64,000 bases of DNA, taken from an uncultured Bacteroidales bacterium (GTDB lineage Bacteria; Bacteroidota; Bacteroidia; Bacteroidales; WCHB1-69). The stretch lies in the NCBI GenBank assembly GCA_934699095.1, contig CAKUVI010000001.1:322626-386625 (forward strand). Reading direction: 5' to 3'. The notes below the pieces were generated by a model that made no database searches, was not told the DNA's origin, and worked only from the letters and a program-made list of their open reading frames with translations. A program made the translations under genes and the position numbers. How positions within the stretch are numbered: position 1 is the first letter of the stretch; every line of letters starts with the position of its first letter. This document shows positions 50,677 to 59,691 of this stretch, one piece after another.

Positions 50677-51774
50677 ATGAAAAAATTAAGTCTGTTATTG
50701 TTATTGGCTGTGGCATTTGTTTTCAGCTATGCGCAACCAGAAATCAAATTTGAATCAAACACCTACGATTTTGGTAAAATCAAGGAAGAGGGTGGCAAAG
50801 TTACAGGAAGATTCAATTTTACAAATGTTGGAAACCAGCCTTTGGAGTTGGTAAGTGTGCGTCCTGGATGTGGCTGTACGGCAGCGAACTACACACACGG
50901 ACAGATTGCCCCGGGTGAGAGCGGTTACATTGAGGCCACATACAACCCATACAACCGTCCGGGCGCCTTCACAAAGAACATTCGTGTGACTACCAACGAG
51001 CCCAAGTTCCAGGAAAATGATAAGGCAACACCGCACATGATTTTCATCAAGGGTGAAGTCATCAAACGCCCTCCTACAGAATTTGAAATTGCAGGTTACA
51101 CCAAGACCGGTGGTATGCTCCGCATCAAAGAACCGGATGTTGCTCACAATGTGCTCAACACACAGTCTCAGCTTGACACTTTCTATGTTAGAAATTTCTG
51201 GAACAAACCTGTTTCAATTCAGTTGGACAACGCTCCTGAGTTCATCAGTGAGGTTAACCGCAACTTCGGTTCTGAACTGGCTCCTGGCAAAGAAGGTTTC
51301 ATAGTGTTGAAATATGATGCATCAAAACGTGGTAAGTTCGGCCAACAGCGCGATATGATCAACTTCAAGACAAACGATTCTATCGAGCAGACCAAACGCG
51401 TTCATTATGCAATGAATATCAAAGAAGATTTCTCAAAGCTTTCAGCAAAGCAACTTAAGAATGCTCCTGTATCTTCAATAGAGGTTGAAAAGCTCGAGTA
51501 TGGTGAAGTTGCAAGAAATTCCACTAACACCAAGAGATTTGTGATTAAGAACACAGGTAAAAGCCCTCTGATCATCAGGGCTCTCGAGTCTTCTTCATCA
51601 CTCTTCAAGGTAAGTGCTCCTTCAATGGAAGTTCCCGCAGGCGGTTCTCAGGAAATTATCGTTGTTTTCAAGGCCAACAACAGAAACACCACTCACCGAA
51701 GCACAATCGATGTTATCACAAACGATCCTAACCATCCTATCTACAGCGTTTCTGCTTCAGCCACTGTGAAGTAA
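50677..51774 (+). CDS. DUF1573 protein, secreted, two repeats
   Basis: 365 aa with a signal peptide (residues 1-20, VFSYAQ). Two DUF1573/ASH-like beta domains are seen. The first (~25-125) has FDFGKIKEEGG-type and GRFNFTNVGNQPLELVSVRPGC segments. The second (~270-365) has EYGEVARNSTNTKRFVIKNTG and DVITNDPNHPIYSVS. The family is an immunoglobulin-like fold expected at the cell surface or in the periplasm. It stands alone and is closed by a strong terminator. Confidence 0.85.
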   Translation: MKKLSLLLLLAVAFVFSYAQPEIKFESNTYDFGKIKEEGGKVTGRFNFTNVGNQPLELVSVRPGCGCTAANYTHGQIAPGESGYIEATYNPYNRPGAFTKNIRVTTNEPKFQENDKATPHMIFIKGEVIKRPPTEFEIAGYTKTGGMLRIKEPDVAHNVLNTQSQLDTFYVRNFWNKPVSIQLDNAPEFISEVNRNFGSELAPGKEGFIVLKYDASKRGKFGQQRDMINFKTNDSIEQTKRVHYAMNIKEDFSKLSAKQLKNAPVSSIEVEKLEYGEVARNSTNTKRFVIKNTGKSPLIIRALESSSSLFKVSAPSMEVPAGGSQEIIVVFKANNRNTTHRSTIDVITNDPNHPIYSVSASATVK

Positions 51775-51800
51775 GAGAGTATTGGTTAAACATTATATAG

Positions 51801-51830
51801 AAGGCACCTCGTTGAGAAGGTGCCTTTTTT
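51801..51830 (+). terminator. rho-independent terminator of the DUF1573 gene
   Basis: AAGGCACCT / AGGTGCCTT with a CGTTGAGA loop and a T6 run lies 26 nt after the stop. Confidence 0.85.
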
Positions 51831-52068
51831 CGTTATAAGCAATGATCACTACACCAACCGATCCTCTAATTACAAGAAATATTGTCATAGGCTGAAAATA
51901 AACGTAGGTTTTCGTGCTGCCAATATTAATTAAAAAATCATATTTTAGAAGGCGTGACTGGAAATAGGGATGTCAATAGGGAAAAGGTAGATACGCAATC
52001 ATACTGGAATCATTATTACAATGCAATAAAATTTTATGACTCTATAATATTCAATACGTAAAATTTTG
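51831..52068. other. AT-rich gap without a gene
   Basis: About 240 nt between the terminator and the next promoter. I see no open frame, repeat or RNA fold in it. Confidence 0.5.
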
Positions 52069-52076
52069 TACTTTTG
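52069..52076 (+). promoter_or_regulatory. -7 box for the cysteine-desulfurase-like gene
   Basis: TACTTTTG matches TAnnTTTG and lies 21 nt upstream of the ATG at 52098. It overlaps the TTG at 52074, which argues against that earlier start. Confidence 0.55.
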
Positions 52077-52097
52077 CGCGTTATTAAATTTCTTGAA

Positions 52098-53252
52098 ATG
52101 ATATATTTAGATAACTCAGCAACATCTTATCCTAAACCTAATGAGGTTTATGAATTCATGGATTTATTTTATCGTCAGCACGGCGTAAGTCCGGGACGTG
52201 CAGGTTATGACGCTGGTATAGAAACAGGCGAAGTGCTGACCGAGACTCGTCGTATGCTCACCAAATTGTTCAATGGTGGAACAGATGAGAAAAGACTGAC
52301 TTTCAGTTATAACGCAACAGACTCTCTCAATATTCTAATTCAAGGCTTGGCGGAGAAGGGCACTCATGTCATCACTACAATGTTGGAACATAACTCAGTC
52401 CTTCGTCCTTTATATCACCTTGAAAAAGAGGGAATCATTGAGGTGACATATCTTCCGTTTGACGCAGCAGGATATGTACATCCAGAAGATTTCGAGAAAG
52501 CCATCAGGCCAAACACCAAGATGGTGGTTTGCACACAGTGCTCAAATGTTATCGGCACAGTGCAGCCAATCAAGGAGATAGGCAAGGTCTGCAAGGAACA
52601 TGGCATAATCTTCGTTGTTGACGGCAGTCAGGGAGCAGGTGCTATTAAAATGGATATGATTGACTACAATGTTGACGCATACGCGTTTACTGGTCACAAG
52701 TGCCTTATGGGACCTACCGGCATCGGTGGCAGCTATGTGCGCGAGGGCATCGAAGTGAAACATACCCGCTTCGGCGGAACCGGTGTGAAGTCGGCTGTTC
52801 GCGACCATCTTGACGAATATCCTTACCGTCTTGAGGCTGGTACAATTAATATGCTCGGTATCAGTGGTTTGCATGCAGGTGTGAAATGGATAACAGAAAA
52901 GGGTATTGAAAATATCCACGCTCAGGAAATGGCACTTTGGAAGCGCCTCCGCGACGGCATTATCAATATCCCCGGCGTTATCGTATATTGTGCAACATCT
53001 GTGGAAAACCAAAATCCAGTTCTCTCCATCAACATCAAGGGATTCGAAGCCATGGATGTTGGCACCATGCTCGATGTTGACTACGATATCGCATGCAGAA
53101 CAGGTCTCCAATGCGCACCTCTCGTTCACAAGGGCTTGGGTACCTTCGACATAGACGGTACAGTGCGCTTGAGTATCGGTGCGTTCAACACTGAGGCCGA
53201 TATCGACGCTTGCATCAATGCAATCAAGGAGATAGCCGCATTGAAAAATTAG
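52098..53252 (+). CDS. class V aminotransferase, cysteine-desulfurase-like
   Basis: 384 aa from the ATG at 52098. PLP class V features: YLDNSATSYPKP at the start, FSYNATDSLN, TTMLEHNSVLRPLYHLE with the His of the PLP pocket, IFVVDGSQGAGAIKMDM, and YAFTGHKCLMGPTGIGG with the Schiff-base Lys201. The Cys-bearing segment ACRTGLQCAPLVHKGLGT carries the likely sulfur-transfer Cys. The group resembles 'cysteine desulfurase family' proteins distinct from IscS/SufS, and no suf or isc genes are adjacent. The reaction is inferred. Confidence 0.85.
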   Translation: MIYLDNSATSYPKPNEVYEFMDLFYRQHGVSPGRAGYDAGIETGEVLTETRRMLTKLFNGGTDEKRLTFSYNATDSLNILIQGLAEKGTHVITTMLEHNSVLRPLYHLEKEGIIEVTYLPFDAAGYVHPEDFEKAIRPNTKMVVCTQCSNVIGTVQPIKEIGKVCKEHGIIFVVDGSQGAGAIKMDMIDYNVDAYAFTGHKCLMGPTGIGGSYVREGIEVKHTRFGGTGVKSAVRDHLDEYPYRLEAGTINMLGISGLHAGVKWITEKGIENIHAQEMALWKRLRDGIINIPGVIVYCATSVENQNPVLSINIKGFEAMDVGTMLDVDYDIACRTGLQCAPLVHKGLGTFDIDGTVRLSIGAFNTEADIDACINAIKEIAALKN

Positions 53253-53274
53253 TTATAGATTTGTATCAGAGATA

Positions 53275-53311
53275 TTTAGAGACGCGCTTATGCACGTCTC
53301 TAAATTTTTTT
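53275..53311 (+). terminator. terminator with palindromic repeat
   Basis: TTTAGAGACGCGC / GCACGTCTCTAAA (one mismatch, TTAT loop) is followed by a T run. Its arm is related to the 22-nt palindrome at 41899. Confidence 0.75.
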
Positions 53312-53321
53312 AATCTGTATA

Positions 53322-54221
53322 GTGAAAACCAAAAACAACAAATGGATTGGGCATATTTCGGTGATAATAACGTATATTATCTTCGGAATCAACCCGAATT
53401 GTTCCAAGGCAATCGTGCCTGAGTACGTTTCTCCTGAAGTATTTACAGCCATACGGATGGTGTTTGCCATGGTTGCATATTGGGGAATCTCATTTTTTTA
53501 CAAGTCTGAGAAGATAGAGAGAAGGGATATGGCAATGATAGCTTTCGGGGCGGTGTGCTTAGTGGGCACGCAACTGGCTTTTGCGGAGGCTATGCGGTAT
53601 ATCTCCCCGACTTATGTGTCGCTTATTTCAGCCATGTCGCCGTTGATTGTGATGTTGATGGCGGCAGTTTTCCTGAAAGAGCCAATCTCCACACGGAAGT
53701 CGTTGGGTGTGCTGTTCGGAATAGCTGGAGCCCTGATGATGATACTGTTTTCTTTGCATTCCGATTCCCGTTACAGCAACGTGGGTATGGTGCTGTGTGT
53801 TGTGAATATAATCTTTTATGCGGCCTATCTTTTAGTCACAAGATCCATCTCGAACAAGTATTCTCCGGTGAACATGATGAAGTGGATGTTTTTGTACTGT
53901 GCGGTTTTGAGTGTGCCGATAGGGATTCCAACGGTAGGGGAGTCGCCGTTGTTGTTTGGCAATGCGCCTGCGATGGCGTACGTGAACATGGCAATCGTGG
54001 CCGTTTTCGCGACGGTGGTTGCCTATTTTCTGCTGCCGGTTGCACTGCGTTACCTGCGCCCCACCACGGTGAGTATGTACAGCAACATGCAGCCGATAGT
54101 CACAGCTGTGGTGTCAATAGCCATCGGGCAGGACATCTTCACGTGGAACAAGCCTGTGGCGTTGGCCTTAGTTATAATTGGCGTATTTTTGGTTACAACA
54201 AGCAGGGCTAAGGGCGACTAA
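53322..54221 (+). CDS. EamA/DMT family transporter
   Basis: 299 aa from a GTG at 53322; the next in-frame Met lies at ~residue 46, inside the second helix. Ten hydrophobic helices in two EamA repeats are visible (first at ~9-30; the second repeat begins around VVNIIFYAAYLLVTRS). SPTYVSLISAMSPLIVMLMA and TVSMYSNMQPIVTAVVSIA are the matching repeat ends. It moves small metabolites at the inner membrane; the substrate is unknown. Its last 4 nt overlap the convergent GT2 gene. Confidence 0.88.
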   Translation: MKTKNNKWIGHISVIITYIIFGINPNCSKAIVPEYVSPEVFTAIRMVFAMVAYWGISFFYKSEKIERRDMAMIAFGAVCLVGTQLAFAEAMRYISPTYVSLISAMSPLIVMLMAAVFLKEPISTRKSLGVLFGIAGALMMILFSLHSDSRYSNVGMVLCVVNIIFYAAYLLVTRSISNKYSPVNMMKWMFLYCAVLSVPIGIPTVGESPLLFGNAPAMAYVNMAIVAVFATVVAYFLLPVALRYLRPTTVSMYSNMQPIVTAVVSIAIGQDIFTWNKPVALALVIIGVFLVTTSRAKGD

Positions 54222-54970
54222 TCTTTGAGTTTGGATTTGTTGTCGATGCGTTCCCACTTGCGGAACCAGCTGCGGATCTTGAGTCCTATGACGCCGAATA
54301 TGGCTTCACGGAATATGCCAGAGCTCATTTTTGATGTTCCTAATGTTCTGTCTTTGAAGATGATGGGAACTTCAACAATCTTGAATCCGAGTTTCCATGC
54401 AGTGAATTTCATTTCGATTTGGAAGCCGTAGCCGATATGTTTGATTTTGTCGAAATCGATGGCATTGAGGGCACTTGCGCGGTAGCAGATAAATCCGGCG
54501 GTGGTGTCTTTTACAGGTATGCCCAGGATAACCCTGACGTACATGGAACCGTAGTATGACATGAGGAGACGTCCCATCGGCCAGTTGAGAACGTTCACGC
54601 CTTGACAGTAGCGCGAGCCTATGGCAATGTCGGCATTCTGGTTCTCGCAGGCGTCAAAGAGGCGTTGCAAGTCGTGCGGGTCGTGCGAGAAGTCGGCGTC
54701 CATCTCGAAAAGATAGTCATAGTCGCGTTTCAGTCCCCATTTGAAACCATGGATATAGGCAGTGCCTAATCCGAGCTTTCCGGAGCGTTCCTCAATGAAA
54801 AGACGTCCTTCAAATTCAGGTATCAAAGACTTAACGATGTCGGCGGTGCCGTCGGGGGAGTTGTCGTCGATGATCAGGATGTGCACGTCGATCAGGGAGA
54901 AGATGGCGCGGATGATGTTCTCTATATTTTCTTTTTCCTTGTAGGTTGGTATTATGACAAGACGTTTCAT
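54218..54970 (-). CDS. polyprenol-phosphate mannosyltransferase-like GT2
   Basis: 250 aa. GT-A motifs: LVIIPTYKEKENIENII, ILIIDDNSPDGTADIV, GLGTAYIHGFKWGL and LFEMDADFSHDPHD with the DXD. The later segment AGFICYRASALNAIDFDKIK and ISGIFREAIFG match polyprenol monophosphomannose synthases (DPM-like). No membrane tail is present, so it is the soluble single-domain type. It would load lipid-linked mannose for glycosylation or glycan assembly. Confidence 0.9.
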   Translation of the reverse strand: MKRLVIIPTYKEKENIENIIRAIFSLIDVHILIIDDNSPDGTADIVKSLIPEFEGRLFIEERSGKLGLGTAYIHGFKWGLKRDYDYLFEMDADFSHDPHDLQRLFDACENQNADIAIGSRYCQGVNVLNWPMGRLLMSYYGSMYVRVILGIPVKDTTAGFICYRASALNAIDFDKIKHIGYGFQIEMKFTAWKLGFKIVEVPIIFKDRTLGTSKMSSGIFREAIFGVIGLKIRSWFRKWERIDNKSKLKD

Positions 54971-54977
54971 TATGAAA

Positions 54978-56003
54978 TTATTTTTTCGTTAAAACAATGT
55001 AAACAGGCAGGTGGTCGCTGTAGCCGCCCTGGTAGTTGCCGCCCGCGAAGGTGCGGAACGGATAATCCATGTACGAGCCTGATTTTGTGAACATATATGA
55101 TTTTCTGAGTATATGTGCCGATTGGAATTTGTATGTGTTGGGTCGAGCATTTACAAGTCCGCCGGAGATTATGATGTTGTCGAGCATCTCCCAGGAGTCG
55201 CGGTAGGCGTAGGAGCCGAATCCGTCGCGGAAGAGCTTCCACATAGGGTTAAAGAGGTCGTATTGTGTGAGGTTGTCATCTCGTTTTTGAATGTTCATTT
55301 CCTTCACGATGCAAGGTGCGGAAGGATTGTCGTTGAGGTCGCCCATGTAGATGAATTTGGCATTGGGGCGTGAGTGGAGCACCGAGTCGGCTATTTGACG
55401 TGCCAGTTGGCCAGCGGCCATGCGTCCGGGCAGGCTCCTTTTCTCGCCTCCAGATTTGGAAGGCCAGTGGTTTACGACGATATCAAGGGTGTCGGTTCCG
55501 TCGAGGATGCCGGTCATGAGCCATTGGTCTCGAGTTATGAAGTCGGGGTTGCCGGGAACGTTAAGGGGAAATGCCTTGGTCCCGAGGATCTGGAAGCGGG
55601 ATGCGTCATAGAAGAAAGCCACATCCACACCGCGTCTGTCGGGAGACTCGTGATGGCATACCGAAAGATTGTAAGGTTTGAGCAGTTCCGTGGCTGCAAG
55701 GTCTTTCATTACCTGTTCATTTTCGATTTCGGAAACACCCAAAACGACCAAGCCTCCCTCCAGTTTGGCCATTTCTGATATTACTTTCGCCAAATTGTTG
55801 AGCTTCGCATGATAGCGATCCGAAGTCCATTGGTAGTCACCGTTTGGCAAAAACTGCTCGTCGTTCTTGTTTGGATCGTCGATCGTATCAAACAGATTTT
55901 CAACGTTATAAAAGCCTATAACCGCCTTGTCGCTTCTGTTTTGGGCAAAAGAGGAGACGACAAATAGGGCGGAAAGTAGAATTATTATCGATAATCTCTT
56001 CAT
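54978..56003 (-). CDS. secreted EEP-family phosphoesterase
   Basis: 341 aa with a signal peptide (1-20). EEP fold: FYNVENLFDTIDDPN at the start, VVLGVSEIENEQV with the metal-binding Glu, DIVVNHWPSKSGGEKRS with the catalytic His, FIYMGDLNDNPSAP with Asp/Asn, and QGGYSDHLPVYIVL with the final Asp-His. This is the second such enzyme in the window (compare 1597-2442); the two are not close relatives. Substrate unknown. Confidence 0.85.
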   Translation of the reverse strand: MKRLSIIILLSALFVVSSFAQNRSDKAVIGFYNVENLFDTIDDPNKNDEQFLPNGDYQWTSDRYHAKLNNLAKVISEMAKLEGGLVVLGVSEIENEQVMKDLAATELLKPYNLSVCHHESPDRRGVDVAFFYDASRFQILGTKAFPLNVPGNPDFITRDQWLMTGILDGTDTLDIVVNHWPSKSGGEKRSLPGRMAAGQLARQIADSVLHSRPNAKFIYMGDLNDNPSAPCIVKEMNIQKRDDNLTQYDLFNPMWKLFRDGFGSYAYRDSWEMLDNIIISGGLVNARPNTYKFQSAHILRKSYMFTKSGSYMDYPFRTFAGGNYQGGYSDHLPVYIVLTKK

Positions 56004-56019
56004 CAGGATATTTTTACTG

Positions 56020-56027
56020 CAAAATTA
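56020..56027 (-). promoter_or_regulatory. -7 box for the EEP phosphoesterase
   Basis: CAAAATTA (minus TAATTTTG) fits TAnnTTTG, 17 nt before the ATG at 56003. Confidence 0.45.
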
Positions 56028-56053
56028 AAAAATTCTGTAAAGCAAAAAGTTGT

Positions 56054-57040
56054 TTATGATTTTTTATTGAGCAAATATTGCATTATTTGTACGGCGTTGG
56101 TGGCTGCACCCTTTCTCAGGTTGTCGGCTACCACCCACAGATTAAGTGTTTTCGGTTGCGAGAGATCGCGACGGATGCGTCCAACGAACACTTCGTCATG
56201 ATTTTCAGCGAAGCGAGGCATTGGGTAGATGTTCTTGGCTGGGTTGTCCATCACAACAACTCCGGGCATGTCGTTCAGAAGCTTGAATACGTCGTCAATT
56301 TCAAAGTCGTTGTAGAATTCAGCGTTCACTGCTTCCGAGTGGCCGCCGGTGACGGGGACTCTGGCTACAGTTGCAGTAACTTGTATGTTGTTGTCTCTTA
56401 ATATTTTACGTGTTTCATTCAGGAGTTTTATCTCTTCAGTGGTATAGCCGTCGTCGGTAAAGGATCCGCCGTGAGGGAAGAGGTTGAGGTCTATCTGGTA
56501 TGGATAGGCCATCTCACATGGTTCGCCCCTGCGCTCGCTCATGAGTTGGTTGACGGCTTTCATGCCTGTGCCTGTTACCGACTGGTATGTCGAAACCACC
56601 AAACGTTTTATGGTGTATTTCTTGTGGAGCGGTGCCAGAGCCATCACCATCTGTATTGTGGAGCAGTTGGGGTTGGCTATGATTCTGTCGCTGTCGGTGA
56701 TGACGTCGCCGTTTATTTCAGGCACCACAAGCGGTATGTTGGGGTCGCCGCGCCACGCCGCCGAATTGTCAATGACGGTCGTGCCGTTGGCGGCAAACAG
56801 AGGGGCATACTGCAGTGAAGCTGCACTTCCCGCTGAAAAAATGGCGAACTGAGGCTTCTGTGCTATAGCATCCTCCACGGAGACTATGGAATATTCCTTC
56901 TCTCCGAACATGATTTTCTTTCCCACCGATTTTGAAGAGGCTGCAGGAATGAGCTCGCAATCACCAAATCCTCTTTCTACCAATACCTTAAGCATCACGC
57001 CACCTACGAGTCCGGTGGCTCCGACAAGCGCGATTTTCAT
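56054..57040 (-). CDS. asd: aspartate-semialdehyde dehydrogenase
   Basis: 328 aa from the ATG at 57040 (MKIALVGATGLVGGVML); the extra 33 codons upstream run over the divergent promoters. NADP-binding GATGLVG is followed by VIDNSAAWRGDPNIPLVVPE, the active-site Cys in ANPNCSTIQMV, and the catalytic His in TGGHSEAVNAEFY. Reduction of aspartyl phosphate leads to lysine/DAP, threonine and methionine, consistent with a DAP cell wall. The gene is closely divergent from the lamin-tail protein gene. Confidence 0.95.
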   Translation of the reverse strand: MKIALVGATGLVGGVMLKVLVERGFGDCELIPAASSKSVGKKIMFGEKEYSIVSVEDAIAQKPQFAIFSAGSAASLQYAPLFAANGTTVIDNSAAWRGDPNIPLVVPEINGDVITDSDRIIANPNCSTIQMVMALAPLHKKYTIKRLVVSTYQSVTGTGMKAVNQLMSERRGEPCEMAYPYQIDLNLFPHGGSFTDDGYTTEEIKLLNETRKILRDNNIQVTATVARVPVTGGHSEAVNAEFYNDFEIDDVFKLLNDMPGVVVMDNPAKNIYPMPRFAENHDEVFVGRIRRDLSQPKTLNLWVVADNLRKGAATNAVQIMQYLLNKKS

Positions 57041-57079
57041 CTTTGTTTTATTTTTGTTGAGAAAAATTTTATTAGATAC

Positions 57080-57110
57080 TTGATTTTCCGCTGCAAATTT
57101 ACTATTTTTG
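57080..57110 (+). promoter_or_regulatory. promoter for the lamin-tail protein gene
   Basis: TTG (57080-57082), a 20-nt spacer and TATTTTTG (57103-57110) lie 27 nt before the ATG at 57138. Both fit the Bacteroidetes consensus. Confidence 0.6.
57094..57101 (-). promoter_or_regulatory. -7 box for asd
   Basis: CAAATTTA (minus TAAATTTG) lies 54 nt before the asd ATG. It ends 1 nt from the divergent -7 box, so the two promoters occupy almost the same DNA. Confidence 0.5.
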
Positions 57111-57137
57111 CAGATACAAACATAAAACAAAAATATC

Positions 57138-58868
57138 ATGATAAAACAAAAGATTCAATTATTGTCGCTGCTTGCTTTTTTTGTGCTCCTATTATTGGCT
57201 GTTGAAGCACAAACACCTTGTGTGCCAATTCGATACGATATTATCGTGTCGGAAATAATGGCTAAACCATCGCCGGAAGTCGGACTTCCGGGCGTCGAAT
57301 ATGTTGAACTCCACAACCGACTGCCTGAGAGATGTGTACTTCGCGACTGGAAAATACAGATTGGAAACACCGCGAAAGCACTGCCCGAGATAACTATCGA
57401 CAGTTTTGGATTCGCTGTAGTTGTTGCCCAGAAGAATCTTGAAATCTTCTCTCCTTACTGTCCGAATCTCTATGCGCTATCCTCGTTGTCGATAACTGAT
57501 GGAGGGCAATCATTAACTTTGATGAATGACAATAACGAGGTGATTCATCATGTGGTTTTCAAGCAAAACTGGCACAGTGAGTCCATCAAGGCGGAGGGAG
57601 GCTGGTCGTTGGAGATGATAGATTTCGGGAAGCCCTGTGCCGGGAGAGCCAACTGGAATTCCTCCAAAGACAAACGCGGCGGGACTCCTGGTGCCACCAA
57701 TTCGATATGCGGCGAGCTTGTGGATGCCATACCGCCAGCGATGTGCGCCGCCACACTGCGCGACAGTAATGTGCTCAGGGTCCATTTCAACGAAACAGTT
57801 GCCTTTTCGTTCAACCAATCAGGCCAATTGTTCCATGTGAATCCGGAAATCCCCATTTCCAAAATCTCTGAGGTTTCCCCTGATTTCAAATCTTTGGATG
57901 TTGTCTTCACAGAACCAATCAGACAAGGTGAAATATATGGAGTTGAGATGGTAGGTGTGGTTTCCGACTGTGCGGGCAACCGATCTCTTCAAGGAGAAGA
58001 AATACCGTTCGGGGTGAATTCGGAAATCTTGCCTAAAGATTTGGTTATCAATGAGCTGCTTACAAGTTCAAAGGATGGTACTGATGCTGATTATGTTGAA
58101 ATTTTCAATAATACGACGAAAATATTGGATTTGAAGGATTTGAAGATAGGGTATGGTGGGGATTCCTTGCCGAAAAAGACGATACCGGTCGCATCGCGTG
58201 GGATGCAGATGATGCCTCATACCTATGCCGTGTTATGCAAAAACCGCAAGACAACATTGCAGCAATATGTTTGCAAAGACGAAAAAACCTTGGTCCAGTG
58301 CGATTCGCTCCCGAATTTCGCATCTAACACCGGTGTTGTTTTCTTGTGTGACAAATCATTGCAAACGATAGACAGATTTGAGTATAATGAAGATATGCAC
58401 TACAAGAAACTGTTGAGTACTAATGGGGTTTCGTTGGAACGATTGTCGTTTAACAGGGCGACTCAGGATGCAAACAACTGGTTTTCAGCTGCTTCCACCG
58501 CTGGGTTTGGTACTCCTGGATACGAAAACTCGCAATCTGCTTATCCGGAATCCGTTTTAGAATTCAGCGTGACTCCTGAGGTGTTCTCACCTGACAACGA
58601 CGGATTTGAGGATTTTGCGGAGGTGAGTTGCAGGTTCCCCTCGGAGGGAGAACGGGCAAGTGTGTTTGTTTACAACGATAAAGGGCTGGTTGTTAGGAGT
58701 TTGGTTAACAATGACTTATGTGGGATTGAAAATGTCTTTATATGGGACGGATTAGACGACAGGGGGAATGTTCTGCCGCCAGGATTATATGTTGTGCAGC
58801 TTGATAGTTGGAATCCACAGACGGAGCGGCGTGGGCGCAGGCGCAGGGCCGTGGCTATTTATCGATGA
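57138..58868 (+). CDS. secreted lamin-tail-domain protein
   Basis: 576 aa with a signal peptide (1-24, LLAVEAQ). Two lamin-tail (LTD) domains: ~35-160 (IVSEIMAKPSPEVGLPGVEY, HNRLPERCVLRDW) and ~300-450 (NELLTSSKDGTDADYVEIFN, DLKIGYGGDSLPKK). The last ~90 residues form a FlgD-like Ig domain (SVTPEVFSPDNDGFEDFAEV, WDGLDDRGNVLPPGLYVV), common in gliding- and T9SS-associated surface proteins, although no sorting-domain tail was recognised. The 3' end overlaps the convergent hydrolase gene by 14 nt. Confidence 0.83.
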   Translation: MIKQKIQLLSLLAFFVLLLLAVEAQTPCVPIRYDIIVSEIMAKPSPEVGLPGVEYVELHNRLPERCVLRDWKIQIGNTAKALPEITIDSFGFAVVVAQKNLEIFSPYCPNLYALSSLSITDGGQSLTLMNDNNEVIHHVVFKQNWHSESIKAEGGWSLEMIDFGKPCAGRANWNSSKDKRGGTPGATNSICGELVDAIPPAMCAATLRDSNVLRVHFNETVAFSFNQSGQLFHVNPEIPISKISEVSPDFKSLDVVFTEPIRQGEIYGVEMVGVVSDCAGNRSLQGEEIPFGVNSEILPKDLVINELLTSSKDGTDADYVEIFNNTTKILDLKDLKIGYGGDSLPKKTIPVASRGMQMMPHTYAVLCKNRKTTLQQYVCKDEKTLVQCDSLPNFASNTGVVFLCDKSLQTIDRFEYNEDMHYKKLLSTNGVSLERLSFNRATQDANNWFSAASTAGFGTPGYENSQSAYPESVLEFSVTPEVFSPDNDGFEDFAEVSCRFPSEGERASVFVYNDKGLVVRSLVNNDLCGIENVFIWDGLDDRGNVLPPGLYVVQLDSWNPQTERRGRRRRAVAIYR

Positions 58869-59625
58869 CATAACTCCAGCCGTCGTAGCCTAATGTGACA
58901 TTTTCCGGCATCAGTTTCATGGCATTAGTGTAGAGACCCATCTCGTGAGACACGTGTGTGAGAACAGCGTGTTTGGGTTTAACTGTCTCTATGAAGTGAA
59001 GGGCTTGTTCCAGATTGAAGTGGGAGTAGTGCTTCTTGATTCTCAATGCGTTAATGACTAACAATTCGAGGTCTTTCAGGTGTTTTAGTTCCGAATCGGG
59101 GACGAAGCTGGCGTCAGTGAGGTAGGCTATCTTGTCGATTCTGTATCCAAGGATTGGCAGTGTAAGATGGTGGATTTGAATCGGCTGGATTTTCACATTG
59201 TTGACTGTGAATTCATCGTAGCGAACGGGGTGGAGCAGGAAAGAGGGGACACCGGGGTAGGGGTGCTCCTTGAAAGCATAGTCAAAGTCTTTGCGGATGA
59301 CATTCAGCACTCGCTGCATGGCGTAGATATTGATCGGGGCTTTTTGCTTGAAGTATATCGGCCGGATGTCGTCGAGTCCGGCGAGGTGGTCTTTGTGTTC
59401 GTGGGTCACAAGGATTGCGTCAACGGAGGTTATTTTCTCGCGTAGAAGCTGCATTCTCAGGTCTGGGCCGGTGTCGATGAGAATGCGTGTTCCGTCGGTT
59501 TCAATGAAGGCGGAAGTGCGCAGGCGGTTGTCGCGAGGGTCAGTAGATTTGCATACTTCACAGTTGCAACCGATAATCGGCACGCCCTGCGAGGTTCCGG
59601 TTCCTAAAAGGGTGATTTTTTGCAT
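58855..59625 (-). CDS. MBL-fold hydrolase, PhnP-like
   Basis: 256 aa. It starts with LLGTGTSQGVPIIGCNCEVC, the Gly-rich turn plus Cys pair typical of PhnP/RNase-Z-related phosphodiesterases. The metal site is VTHEHKDHLAGLDD (HxHxDH). More ligands are LTDASFVPD and, near the end, KHAVLTHVSHEMG. Members cleave cyclic phosphodiesters or similar compounds; the true substrate is unknown. Alone on its strand. Confidence 0.88.
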   Translation of the reverse strand: MQKITLLGTGTSQGVPIIGCNCEVCKSTDPRDNRLRTSAFIETDGTRILIDTGPDLRMQLLREKITSVDAILVTHEHKDHLAGLDDIRPIYFKQKAPINIYAMQRVLNVIRKDFDYAFKEHPYPGVPSFLLHPVRYDEFTVNNVKIQPIQIHHLTLPILGYRIDKIAYLTDASFVPDSELKHLKDLELLVINALRIKKHYSHFNLEQALHFIETVKPKHAVLTHVSHEMGLYTNAMKLMPENVTLGYDGWSYVIDK

Positions 59626-59635
59626 GAAGTACTAA

Positions 59636-59666
59636 CAAAGCAATAACGCCACGGAGGCGTTATTGC
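59636..59666 (-). terminator. hairpin terminator between pepD and the MBL hydrolase
   Basis: A perfect 11-bp stem GCAATAACGCC / GGCGTTATTGC with a 5-nt loop lies 26 nt after the pepD stop. The T-rich tail on the minus strand is short (TTTGTT), so termination may be partial. Confidence 0.65.
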
Positions 59667-59691
59667 TTGATGTGAATATGTTGTGATAATG

